In this document: positions 18,391 through 25,959 of the stretch, one piece after another
Layout of the letters: every line of letters begins with the position of its first letter
Position numbering within the stretch: the first letter of the stretch is position 1
NCBI RefSeq assembly: GCF_013823965.1
Contig: NZ_PNNA01000108.1
Location: 1 to 64,000, forward strand
Direction: 5' to 3'
From: Flavobacterium sp.
GTDB taxonomy: Bacteria > Bacteroidota > Bacteroidia > Flavobacteriales > Flavobacteriaceae
Length of the DNA: 64,000 bases
Position numbers and translations under genes: made by a program
Notes under the pieces: generated by a model
Told to the model about the DNA's origin: nothing
Seen by the model: the letters and a program-made list of their open reading frames with translations, nothing else
Database searches by the model: none

Positions 18391-18838
18391 TTAAGTTCCC
18401 CATTACATCTTCAGCCAAATCAGCAAAATCGACATCTTCGCCGCTTATTGATTTTTCGTATAAATCTTTATCCCAAATTTCCACAATATTCACTGCCGAC
18501 GAAAACACGACATCTTTAGCAATACTGGCAAAAACCACCAAGTCTTTAGGAACCAATAATCGTCCCAAAGCATCGATTTCAACCACTTTCACACCAGCTG
18601 TAAAACGGCGAATAAAGTCGTTGTTTTTCTTCACGAATCGATTGAGTTTGTTGATTTTTTGCATCATCAAATCCCACTCTTCCATTGGATACAATTCCAA
18701 ACATGGTTGAAACACGGAACGCTTCAAAACAAATCCGTTTTGAAGTGAAGCAGCCAATTGCTTTTTCAAAGGCGAAGGCAACAAAACCCTCCCTTTGGCA
18801 TCGACTTTACATTCATATGTTCCGACAATTGTATTCAA
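18365..18838 (-). CDS. mraZ: Transcriptional regulator MraZ
   Basis: First gene of the dcw operon. MraZ is a double-AbrB-fold DNA-binding protein that forms a ring and binds direct repeats upstream of its own gene. The 157-residue protein shows both SpoVT/AbrB-like halves: TYECKVDAKGRVLLPSPLKKQL at the N-terminus and VVEIDALGRLLVPKDLVVFA in the second half, each with the DxxGRxxxP signature. A set of 10-bp-spaced AGTGG repeats lies upstream, consistent with autoregulation of the cluster. The stop overlaps rsmH. Confidence 0.95.
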   Translation of the reverse strand: MNTIVGTYECKVDAKGRVLLPSPLKKQLAASLQNGFVLKRSVFQPCLELYPMEEWDLMMQKINKLNRFVKKNNDFIRRFTAGVKVVEIDALGRLLVPKDLVVFASIAKDVVFSSAVNIVEIWDKDLYEKSISGEDVDFADLAEDVMGNLNDDDNGIS

Positions 18839-18863
18839 GTAAAAAAAATTAAATGATGTTGAG

Positions 18864-18871
18864 CAAAAATA
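18864..18871 (-). promoter_or_regulatory. Putative -7 element TATTTTTG for mraZ and the dcw operon
   Basis: Matches TAnnTTTG on the minus strand, 25 bases before the mraZ ATG and immediately downstream of the AGTGG repeats. Confidence 0.5.
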
Positions 18872-18883
18872 TAAAAATTTCTA

Positions 18884-18929
18884 CCACTATTTACCACTAT
18901 ATCCCACTTTGTTAATAAGTTTTACCACT
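18884..18929 (-). promoter_or_regulatory. Putative MraZ operator: tandem AGTGG repeats
   Basis: On the minus strand the pentamer AGTGG occurs at 18884-18888, 18894-18898 and 18904-18908, exactly 10 bases apart, and once more at 18925-18929, 21 bases further upstream. Three are followed by T and the third by G (AGTGG[T/G]). Known MraZ sites are three or more short G-rich direct repeats with about 10-bp phasing upstream of mraZ. The repeats lie just upstream of the putative -7 element, where a bound MraZ would affect polymerase. Confidence 0.75.
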
Positions 18930-19170
18930 TCACAAGTAAAAGCCTTAGTTTTAGTCAATCAGAACATTAGGCATTTTTTGCCCTCATTGTTGAGAACTAT
19001 TGAATTATCAAAAAGATAATCTGGCAAAAAAAGAAGATTGCCTTTTTTCAGCTAAAGTAAAAATGAAATATTCGAAGCGAAATCGATACCGTTTTCGCCA
19101 CACTTTTTAACAAAAAACATTAAAATGCATAAATTTTGATTGCAAGAATTCTTTTTAATTTTTTAAAACC

Positions 19171-19178
19171 TATCTTTG
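19171..19178 (+). promoter_or_regulatory. Putative -7 element TATCTTTG for the hydrolase-engB unit
   Basis: Exact TAnnTTTG match, 28 bases before the ATG at 19207. A -33 element at the ideal distance is not obvious. Confidence 0.5.
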
Positions 19179-19206
19179 TGGCAATTGAAAATTTGCGATA
19201 AAACGT

Positions 19207-19980
19207 ATGGAAAAATACTTTAAAAAAGAAGGTAGATATAGTTATTATGAAGCAGGAGAAGGAACTCCAATTGTTGTTTTACACGGTTTAATGGGCGGAT
19301 TAAGCAACTTTGATGCAGTCGCCAGTTATTTTTCTGAAAAAGGATACAAAATAGTAATACCTGATTTACCGATATACACTCAAAGCATATTAAAAACCAA
19401 TGTGAAAGCTTTTGCAAAATACGTGAAGGATTTCATCACTTTCAAAGGTTTTGACAGGGTAATTCTTTTAGGGAATTCACTAGGCGGACACATAGCCCTG
19501 TACCACACCAAAATGTATCCAGAAAAAGTGGCAGGACTTGTACTTACCGGAAGTTCTGGCCTTTACGAAAGCGCCATGGGTGATAGTTACCCAAAAAGAG
19601 GCAACTATGAATATATAAAAAAGAAAGCCGAAGATGTTTTTTATGATCCAAAAATGGCAACAAAAGAATTAGTGGACGAAGTTTATGCTTCCGTAAACGA
19701 CCGAATCAAACTAATCAAAACATTGACAATTGCCAAAAGCGCCATTCGACACAATATGGCGAAAGATTTGCCAAAAATGCATGTTCAAACTTGTCTTATT
19801 TGGGGAAAAAACGATAAAGTCACACCTCCAAATGTAGCCGAAGAATTTAATGAATTACTGCCAAACGCAACCTTGTATTGGATTGACAAATGTGGTCACG
19901 CCGCAATGATGGAACATCCTGCAGAATTCAATCGTTTATTGGAAGACTGGCTGACACATACACACCTAAAAGCACACTAG
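19207..19980 (+). CDS. Alpha/beta hydrolase
   Basis: A 257-residue alpha/beta-hydrolase-fold protein without signal peptide. The oxyanion region is VVLHGLMGGLSNFDAV. The nucleophile elbow is GNSLGGH (Ser near residue 98), the acid lies in WGKNDKVTP and the catalytic His in CGHAAMMEHP, so the triad looks complete. The substrate cannot be told: the fold covers esterases, lipases, epoxide hydrolases and dehalogenases. It is followed after 29 bases by engB in the same direction and probably shares its transcript. Confidence 0.9.
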   Translation: MEKYFKKEGRYSYYEAGEGTPIVVLHGLMGGLSNFDAVASYFSEKGYKIVIPDLPIYTQSILKTNVKAFAKYVKDFITFKGFDRVILLGNSLGGHIALYHTKMYPEKVAGLVLTGSSGLYESAMGDSYPKRGNYEYIKKKAEDVFYDPKMATKELVDEVYASVNDRIKLIKTLTIAKSAIRHNMAKDLPKMHVQTCLIWGKNDKVTPPNVAEEFNELLPNATLYWIDKCGHAAMMEHPAEFNRLLEDWLTHTHLKAH

Positions 19981-20009
19981 GTTTTTGCAAAGAATTTATA
20001 ACTATCATT

Positions 20010-20630
20010 ATGAAGATTAATACCGCCGAATTCATTGTCAGCAACTCCGAAGTAGGAAAATGTCCAAAAGACTTTTTACCGGAATATGCTTTTATAGGTC
20101 GCTCCAATGTTGGGAAGTCATCGTTGATTAACATGTTGACCAACCATAAAAATTTGGCAAAAACCTCTGGAAGACCAGGAAAAACCCAATTAATCAACCA
20201 CTTTTTGATTAACAACAATTGGTTTCTTGTCGATTTGCCGGGATATGGTTACGCCAAAGTTTCCAAGAAAACCAAATCGGTTTTTCAGCAATTTATTACG
20301 GATTATTTTGAAACAAGAGAACAACTCGTTTGTGCTTTTGTATTGATTGACATTCGTCACGAAGCACAAAACATCGACATAGAATTTATGTCGTATATGG
20401 GCAAAAGCGAAATTCCGTTTTGCATCATTTTTACCAAAGCCGACAAGATTAGCAAAACCAAAATAGATTCGCATATTGCTGCTTACAAGAAGCAAATGTT
20501 TGCCAACAATTGGGCCGAAATGCCGCAATATTTCGTGACATCGGCTACGGAATCTACCGGAAAAGAAACTCTTTTGGATTATATTGATGAAGTAAATCAG
20601 GAAGTTTTCAAGAACAACAGCGGATTTTAA
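20010..20630 (+). CDS. engB: Ribosome biogenesis GTP-binding protein EngB (YihA/YsxC)
   Basis: Small TrmE-Era-type GTPase needed for large ribosomal subunit assembly. The start at ATG 20010 gives 206 residues beginning MKINTAEFIVSN; a longer frame upstream runs back into the hydrolase gene and is not family-like. GTPase motifs: G1 GRSNVGKSSL (about 28-37), a switch region with SGRPGKTQ, G3 DLPGYGYAKV, G4 TKADK, and G5-like VTSATESTG. Length matches the family. A strong bidirectional terminator follows. Confidence 0.95.
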   Translation: MKINTAEFIVSNSEVGKCPKDFLPEYAFIGRSNVGKSSLINMLTNHKNLAKTSGRPGKTQLINHFLINNNWFLVDLPGYGYAKVSKKTKSVFQQFITDYFETREQLVCAFVLIDIRHEAQNIDIEFMSYMGKSEIPFCIIFTKADKISKTKIDSHIAAYKKQMFANNWAEMPQYFVTSATESTGKETLLDYIDEVNQEVFKNNSGF

Positions 20631-20649
20631 ATCATTCATAAAATAAAAA

Positions 20650-20688
20650 AAATATCCCAAAACTAATCATTTTAGTTTTGGGATATTT
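20650..20688. terminator. Bidirectional terminator between engB and gldC
   Basis: Perfect 16-bp stem (20650-20665 with 20673-20688) and a 7-nt loop. It is A-rich on the left and T-rich on the right, so it can end both convergent transcripts. Confidence 0.88.
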
Positions 20689-20708
20689 ATTTTACAATCA
20701 TTTCTGAA

Positions 20709-21044
20709 TTACAACTTCAACTCCAATTTTTCCGCAAAATAATCGCAGAAATCTTTCATCGTTGCCGACATTTTTTCATCGCCAGTGGCACGTTGAAACG
20801 TTTCAGTCATTGACATCAAGGTTTGATGAAAGAAAATTTTCATTTCGTCAACAGGCATGTCTTTGGTCCATAATTCGATACTTTTTGTGGATTTTTCGTT
20901 ACTGTCCCAAACCGAAAGCATAAAAGCCTTGGATTCTTCCTCTTGAACTCCTCCTTCTATTGCCGTCCACATTAGTTTTTCCGGAACACGATTTTTGTCC
21001 AACTCAATGCTTAACTTTATTTCTGATGTATTTGTATTTGCCAT
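20709..21044 (-). CDS. gldC: Gliding motility protein GldC
   Basis: A 111-residue soluble protein matching the flavobacterial GldC family (ITSEIKLSIELD-type start, here TSEIKLSIELDKNRVPEK, and the central IELWTKDMPVDEMKIFFHQTL). GldC is one of the gliding/type IX secretion accessory Gld proteins of Flavobacterium; in that system it is not absolutely required but improves motility. It has no signal peptide. Its ATG overlaps the gldB stop by one base, so the two genes are co-translated. The exact molecular role is unknown. Confidence 0.93.
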   Translation of the reverse strand: MANTNTSEIKLSIELDKNRVPEKLMWTAIEGGVQEEESKAFMLSVWDSNEKSTKSIELWTKDMPVDEMKIFFHQTLMSMTETFQRATGDEKMSATMKDFCDYFAEKLELKL

Positions 21045-22000
21045 TATTTTTTTGGTTTGTATTTAGATTTTTCGAATATTTCTTTTGCATTCATTTTGAG
21101 TAGTTTCTCCATGGGAACATCATTGTTTTTTACATAAGAACGAACGATTTGCCATCCTATCCAAGCACCCACTCTTCCTGGCGATTCATTGTCAATTTCA
21201 AGATAAAATTTAGAAAAGGGCGCTGGATTTATAAATCGATTACCTAATTTAGAATCATCGCTGTACAACATTTCGTTTTCCAATAAATAACGCCACATGT
21301 AACTTTCGTTTTCCTCGCACCATGCTATCTGCGCTGGCGTATAACCCATTTTGTCGGCATCGCTGTAATCCGGCAAAAGCAAATCTTTTAGGTACAATTG
21401 TTTGCCAAAATAAATCATTTGGCTCAGCAAAGTTTTATCGGCTACGGAAGCTATTTTGCTGGTTGAAAAACTTGAAACCACGTCAGGCATAATTTGTTTT
21501 TGTTCAAAATTTTGCTTCAAATACTTTGGAAATTGATAAAACTTATGTTCTTTGCCCAAATACAATTCCAATGAAATAATCAACAAACTATCGGCATAAA
21601 TCACCTTGTTATTGTAATCCATTTCAGAAATTACTGTAATAACTTTAGGCATTTTAGTTTTTGGAAAATTATATTTTATGTGCTTGAAAAGTGTTTCCAA
21701 TTCTTTTTGAACAGGCTCGAAATTGGAGTATTTTTTTTGAACTTCTCCATATAATTCTCGCCAAAGCGGATTTTGCATTTTCTCCAACCAAACAATGTCT
21801 TCAGTTTCTGATGGAAAAAAGAAAGGAAATTCTTTTTTTAATTTACCCAAATCTTTTGGAGCTGTTTCAAAAAAAAGCTTGTCAAAACGTTCCACTTTTA
21901 GCGCTACTGGAATTGCTTCAACTTCTTTTTTAACTTTTGACTTTTTATCGCAAGAAGTGATAAATAAAATTAACGTGATTATAAAAATTATTTTTCTCAT
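21044..22000 (-). CDS. gldB: Gliding motility lipoprotein GldB
   Basis: A 318-residue lipoprotein essential for gliding and type IX secretion in Flavobacterium. The N-terminus MRKIIFIITLILFITSC is a lipoprotein signal with the lipobox ITSC; acylated Cys is residue 17. The mature region contains VERFDKLFFETAP and a C-terminal part with PGRVGAWIGWQIVRSYV. GldB is predicted to act in the cell envelope and has no known enzymatic activity. It directly precedes gldC with a one-base overlap, the order known in Flavobacterium johnsoniae. Confidence 0.93.
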   Translation of the reverse strand: MRKIIFIITLILFITSCDKKSKVKKEVEAIPVALKVERFDKLFFETAPKDLGKLKKEFPFFFPSETEDIVWLEKMQNPLWRELYGEVQKKYSNFEPVQKELETLFKHIKYNFPKTKMPKVITVISEMDYNNKVIYADSLLIISLELYLGKEHKFYQFPKYLKQNFEQKQIMPDVVSSFSTSKIASVADKTLLSQMIYFGKQLYLKDLLLPDYSDADKMGYTPAQIAWCEENESYMWRYLLENEMLYSDDSKLGNRFINPAPFSKFYLEIDNESPGRVGAWIGWQIVRSYVKNNDVPMEKLLKMNAKEIFEKSKYKPKK

Positions 22001-22098
22001 TTATATTATTTTGAGACCAGATTTATTCACATATCGTAATTATTGCCGGAGTTAAGCCAACTTCGTTTGAAATGAATAGGTACTGTCTATAAAATTAT

Positions 22099-22106
22099 TA
22101 TTTTTG
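22099..22106 (+). promoter_or_regulatory. Putative -7 element TATTTTTG for nadE
   Basis: TAnnTTTG match, 39 bases before the nadE ATG, in the divergent gldB-nadE interval. Confidence 0.4.
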
Positions 22107-22145
22107 CAAATATACAATTCCTACTTTTTAAAAACCCAAACTATT

Positions 22146-22952
22146 ATGCCTAAAAAAAGTGCCATTCAAGTTGAAAAAGTAAATACTCATATTGTAAATT
22201 GGTTGAAAACTTATGCTGAAAACGCAAAAGTTAATGGTTTTGTTGTAGGCATTTCTGGCGGAGTTGATTCGGCAGTCACTTCGACATTATGCGCTCAAAC
22301 CGGCTTGACTACTTTATGTGTGGAAATGCCCATACATCAAGCTCCAAGTCACGTAAGTCGTGGGCGAGAACACATCGAACAGTTGAAAAAAAGATTTCCA
22401 AACGTAAAAACTATCGAAGCCGATTTGACTTCGGTATTTGAAGATTTCAAAAAAGTAGTTCCCAACAATGTGGACAACCACAAGGTGAATTTGTCTTTAG
22501 CCAATACTCGTGCTCGTTTGCGTATGACCACTTTGTATTATTTTGCCGGAATTCATGCTTTGCTGGTTGCTGGAACAGGCAACAAAGTAGAGGATTTTGG
22601 GGTGGGTTTTTATACAAAATATGGTGATGGCGGTGTTGATTTGAGTCCAATTGCCGATTTAATGAAATCAGATGTTTATGCTCTGGGCGAATTTTTAAAA
22701 ATTCCAACATCCATTTTAGTGGCTTCTCCAACCGATGGTTTGTTTGGTGATGACAGAACGGACGAAGACCAACTTGGCGCCAGTTATGACGAATTGGAGT
22801 GGGCAATGCTTGAGGATGAAAAAGGAAAAACGGCAGAAAATTTCACTGGAAGAGAAAAAATAGTCTTCGAAATATACAAAAGATTGAATACTAATAATCA
22901 ACATAAAATGACTGAAATTCCCGTTTGTTCAATTCCAAAAGTATTAAAGTAG
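22146..22952 (+). CDS. nadE: NAD(+) synthetase, ammonia-dependent type
   Basis: Amidates deamido-NAD to NAD with ATP in the last step of NAD synthesis. Start ATG 22146 gives 268 residues beginning MPKKSAIQVEKV; an upstream in-frame ATG at 22104 lies next to the promoter-like element and is less likely. The ATP pyrophosphatase P-loop is GISGGVDSAVTS (about 34-45); GTGNKVEDFGVGFYTKYGDGGVD is split here as GTGNKVEDFG and YTKYGDGGVD, both family signatures. There is no glutaminase domain, so ammonia is the likely nitrogen donor. NadE beside gldBC is typical of Flavobacterium. Confidence 0.95.
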   Translation: MPKKSAIQVEKVNTHIVNWLKTYAENAKVNGFVVGISGGVDSAVTSTLCAQTGLTTLCVEMPIHQAPSHVSRGREHIEQLKKRFPNVKTIEADLTSVFEDFKKVVPNNVDNHKVNLSLANTRARLRMTTLYYFAGIHALLVAGTGNKVEDFGVGFYTKYGDGGVDLSPIADLMKSDVYALGEFLKIPTSILVASPTDGLFGDDRTDEDQLGASYDELEWAMLEDEKGKTAENFTGREKIVFEIYKRLNTNNQHKMTEIPVCSIPKVLK

Positions 22953-23040
22953 TATTTTTCTAATTAATTTACTGTCATTTACGGATATTATTTATTAACT
23001 TTACAATATAAATGAGATAAACAATTCTAAATTTAAAATT

Positions 23041-23670
23041 ATGATAAAAGTTTGTTTAGCCGATAATCACCCTGTTGTACATTTTGGAGTAAAATCTTAT
23101 TTTAAAGATCACGACGATATTTCGATTGTTGCCAATGTAGGGAATTTTATGATGGTAAGAGATATTCTGCTTACCAAGGAGATTGATGTATTGATATTAG
23201 ATCTAGAATTAGAAGGTCTTTCCAGTATTTTTGAAGTTAAAAATATTTTGAAAAATTTTCCAAAAACAAAAATCATCATCTTTAGCGACCTTTCTGAGCA
23301 AATTTATGCACCAAATGCCATCAAAGCAGGTGTTGCAGGTTTTATCTCAAAAAAAGAAAAACTAGAAACTTTAGGCCAAGCAATTGTCAAAGTAAATCAA
23401 GGAAAAATAATCATCAATGAAACTGTAAAGAAAAATCTTGCTTTAATTGCGAAACAAAACAAAAGTGAGCGTCTGTACAGAAAACTGTCTAATCGAGAAG
23501 TGGAAGTTTTGCGCTATCTAAGCGATGGCAAGAAAAACAACGAAATTTCGAAAATACTTGGACTTAATGAAAAAACAATAAGTACCTATAAATTAAGACT
23601 GTTGCAAAAATTGAATGTTACCAATTTAGTAGATTTGGTAAACAAAGCTAAAACACTCGAAATAGTTTAG
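23041..23670 (+). CDS. LuxR/NarL-family response regulator
   Basis: A 209-residue two-component regulator. The receiver domain (1-120) has acidic residue D8, phosphoacceptor D54 (LILDLELEG), the conserved Ser/Thr near FSDLSE and Lys in FISKKEK. The LuxR-type helix-turn-helix (about 145-205) contains LSNREVEVLRYLSDGKKNNEI and the recognition segment LNEKTISTYKLRLLQKL. No kinase gene is adjacent, so the partner is unknown. It is convergent with dnaG, sharing 4 bases at the stop codons. This regulator type occurs next to nadE/dnaG in related flavobacteria, but the regulon is unknown. Confidence 0.9.
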   Translation: MIKVCLADNHPVVHFGVKSYFKDHDDISIVANVGNFMMVRDILLTKEIDVLILDLELEGLSSIFEVKNILKNFPKTKIIIFSDLSEQIYAPNAIKAGVAGFISKKEKLETLGQAIVKVNQGKIIINETVKKNLALIAKQNKSERLYRKLSNREVEVLRYLSDGKKNNEISKILGLNEKTISTYKLRLLQKLNVTNLVDLVNKAKTLEIV

Positions 23671-25643
23671 CTATAACGTGACATTACTCTTCCTAATTTT
23701 TTCGAAAAAGAATTAATCAGTTTGTAGTAATCCATTGCCATAGACATAGGCTCTATATTATCTGAATCAGGTTCAGAGGATATGGAGCCTTTTATTTCCT
23801 CAATAATTCTATCCACTAAATACCATCTCATTGTTAGAATCGTTTCAGCAACATATTGACTTATGGAATCATTCTTTGTCTTTGGAAAAATATTCTGGCC
23901 TTCCCAATTGTGGAGTACAACCCTTTCGTCCTCCATTAAAATATCCGTCACTTCTTGTGCAAATTCAGGTTGCAAATGCATTAAATATTGCTCAATGCTG
24001 AAATTTTCATTTTGAAGATAATAGTTTATCAAATTATTGAAAATATCCCTGAATAAAGGATTTGCCAACTCTACTTCATCTTCCTGCAAACTCAAATAAA
24101 TTCTTTGAAACACTTTGTATTCCTTCTTTTCGATCACATTTTCAATTTCGCCTTCTCCATTAGTTTTTAAAAGCACGTCTTCAAAAACCTCAGTTTTGTT
24201 TCCATACAACAGAAGGATTTCAATGATTTTTCTTTCCAATCCATAGAGAATATCGATTTTTTGAATCTGGGCTGGCGCTTCATTTTTAACAACTTCAAAG
24301 ACTTTTTGTTCCTGTTTTTGTTTTTTTCCAATATCGGCCACATCTTTTTGTACCAATTGGGCCAAAGTACTAACAAGGACTTGCTCGGAAATATCCATAA
24401 TTCGAGAACACTCCTGAATGTAAATTTCGCGTTGAATTCGATCCGGAATTTTGGAAATACTCACCACCATATCCCGAATCAAATCGGCTTTTTTAATGGG
24501 GTCATTTTTGGCATCATCCATCAACAAAGAAGCTTTGAACTGGATAAAATCTTTTGAATTTTCTTCTAAATACCTGACCAACTCTTCGTAAGGCGTTTTC
24601 TTGGCAAAACTATCGGGATCTTCTCCGTTAGGAAAAGCACAAACTTTCACGTTCATTCCTTCTTCGAGAATCAAGTCGATTCCACGGATCGAAGCACGCA
24701 AACCTGCGGCATCACCATCAAAAAGAACGGTTATATTCTTTGTGAGTCTATTAATTAAACGGATTTGATCAGGCGTCAAGGCTGTTCCAGAAGAAGCCAC
24801 CACATTTTCTATTCCGGCTTGATTGAACTGGATAACATCTGTGTAACCTTCGACTAAATAACAATTATTTTGTTTGGCAATGGCTTGCTTGGATTGAAAA
24901 ATTCCATACAAAACTTTGCTCTTGTGGTAAATATCACTTTCGGGCGAATTGAGGTATTTTGCCGCTTTTTTATCATTGCCCAAAATTCTTCCACCAAAAC
25001 CCAAAACCCTTCCAGACATGCTTTGTATGGGAAACATCACGCGCCCTTTGAAACGGTCAAAAGGCCTGTCCTCTTTTGGAATTGTCAAACCCGTGCTTTC
25101 CAGAAACTCTAATTTATAGCCTTTCCCTAATGCCTCTTTGGTAAAAGCATCCCAAGTTTCAGGAGAATATCCAAGGGAGAATTTTTTTATCGTTTCGCCG
25201 GTAAAACCTCTTTCCTTGAAATAAGAAAGACCTATGGCTTTGCCTTCTTCTGAATGTAAAAGCGTGTTGTGAAAATAATCTTTGGCAAATTCCGAAACCA
25301 AGTACATGCTTTCCCGAACATCGGTATTGGCTTTTTCTTCTTCGGTCTGCTCGGTTTCTTCAATTTCGATATTGTATTTTTTGGCCAAAAATCGAATGGC
25401 TTCCGGATAGGTAAAATGCGAATGTTCCATCAAGAAAGCCACGGCGTTTCCGCCTTTTCCTGAACTAAAATCTTTCCAAATCCCTTTAGACGGCGAAACC
25501 ATAAACGACGGTGAACGCTCATCCGAGAACGGACTCAATCCTTTGAAGTTGCTTCCGGCGCGTTTTAATTGCACAAAATCGCCAATAACCTCCTCTACTC
25601 GAGCAGTTTCGAAAACGGTGTCTATGGTAGCTTTTGAAATCAA
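23667..25643 (-). CDS. dnaG: DNA primase DnaG with degenerate zinc-binding motif
   Basis: Synthesises RNA primers at the replication fork. The 658-residue protein has an N-terminal CHC2-like domain, a TOPRIM catalytic core with VEGYTDVIQF, VASSGTALT and LFDGDAAGLRA, and a C-terminal helicase-binding-like region. The four zinc ligands of the usual C-P-F-H / C-F-G-C motif are replaced: residues 37-40 read SPFS and 58-61 read DFSS. The surrounding DERSPSF and GKGGNAVAFLMEH remain conserved, so the domain fold is likely kept without zinc. The catalytic acidic residues are intact. Confidence 0.95.
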   Translation of the reverse strand: MISKATIDTVFETARVEEVIGDFVQLKRAGSNFKGLSPFSDERSPSFMVSPSKGIWKDFSSGKGGNAVAFLMEHSHFTYPEAIRFLAKKYNIEIEETEQTEEEKANTDVRESMYLVSEFAKDYFHNTLLHSEEGKAIGLSYFKERGFTGETIKKFSLGYSPETWDAFTKEALGKGYKLEFLESTGLTIPKEDRPFDRFKGRVMFPIQSMSGRVLGFGGRILGNDKKAAKYLNSPESDIYHKSKVLYGIFQSKQAIAKQNNCYLVEGYTDVIQFNQAGIENVVASSGTALTPDQIRLINRLTKNITVLFDGDAAGLRASIRGIDLILEEGMNVKVCAFPNGEDPDSFAKKTPYEELVRYLEENSKDFIQFKASLLMDDAKNDPIKKADLIRDMVVSISKIPDRIQREIYIQECSRIMDISEQVLVSTLAQLVQKDVADIGKKQKQEQKVFEVVKNEAPAQIQKIDILYGLERKIIEILLLYGNKTEVFEDVLLKTNGEGEIENVIEKKEYKVFQRIYLSLQEDEVELANPLFRDIFNNLINYYLQNENFSIEQYLMHLQPEFAQEVTDILMEDERVVLHNWEGQNIFPKTKNDSISQYVAETILTMRWYLVDRIIEEIKGSISSEPDSDNIEPMSMAMDYYKLINSFSKKLGRVMSRYS

Positions 25644-25959
25644 TTATTCTTTTTTGAAAGCCAAAGTTACAAAGTTTAATTTGACTAAATTATGTATTGG
25701 AAAAAATAAAAAACTTAACTTTAATTAAATCTTATATTGAACAAATATGGATATAAAAAAACAATAATTCTAGTTTGAGAAACATTGTTCAATAAAATTA
25801 TTATTTTGATTTTATACCAAATGTTTAATAGCTTTGCATCCCCCAAAGTATTAATTTATAACAAAATAAACACTAACTTGCATTATTAATTCCCAAATTA
25901 CAATAATCAGTTTATTGCCCCTAAAATGATTATTCAAACTAAACCTACTGTAATATAAA
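25644..25959. other. Upstream region of the multi-PAS kinase gene
   Basis: About 316 bases. It holds a promoter (TTTG at 25805, TAGCTTTG at 25829) and then a leader of roughly 115 bases before the kinase ATG. The dnaG-proximal part is AT-rich with no recognisable feature. Confidence 0.5.
25805..25836 (+). promoter_or_regulatory. Bacteroidota-type promoter for the multi-PAS kinase
   Basis: TTTG at 25805-25808 and TAGCTTTG at 25829-25836 with a 20-base spacer, a full match to the -33/-7 consensus of Flavobacterium. Confidence 0.65.

Larger units (their letters stand above)
18839..19206. other. Divergent control region between mraZ and hydrolase gene
   Basis: About 368 bases. The mraZ side carries a -7-like element and the AGTGG repeats. 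The hydrolase side has TATCTTTG at 19171. The middle (about 18940-19130) is AT-rich; a short GGCAA/TTGCC stem near 19022-19044 is the only structure noticed and its role is unknown. Confidence 0.5.

Noticed and set aside
19890..20009. N-terminal extension of engB
   Set aside because: These codons overlap the hydrolase gene and precede the typical EngB start MKINTAEF; the internal ATG at 20010 is preferred.
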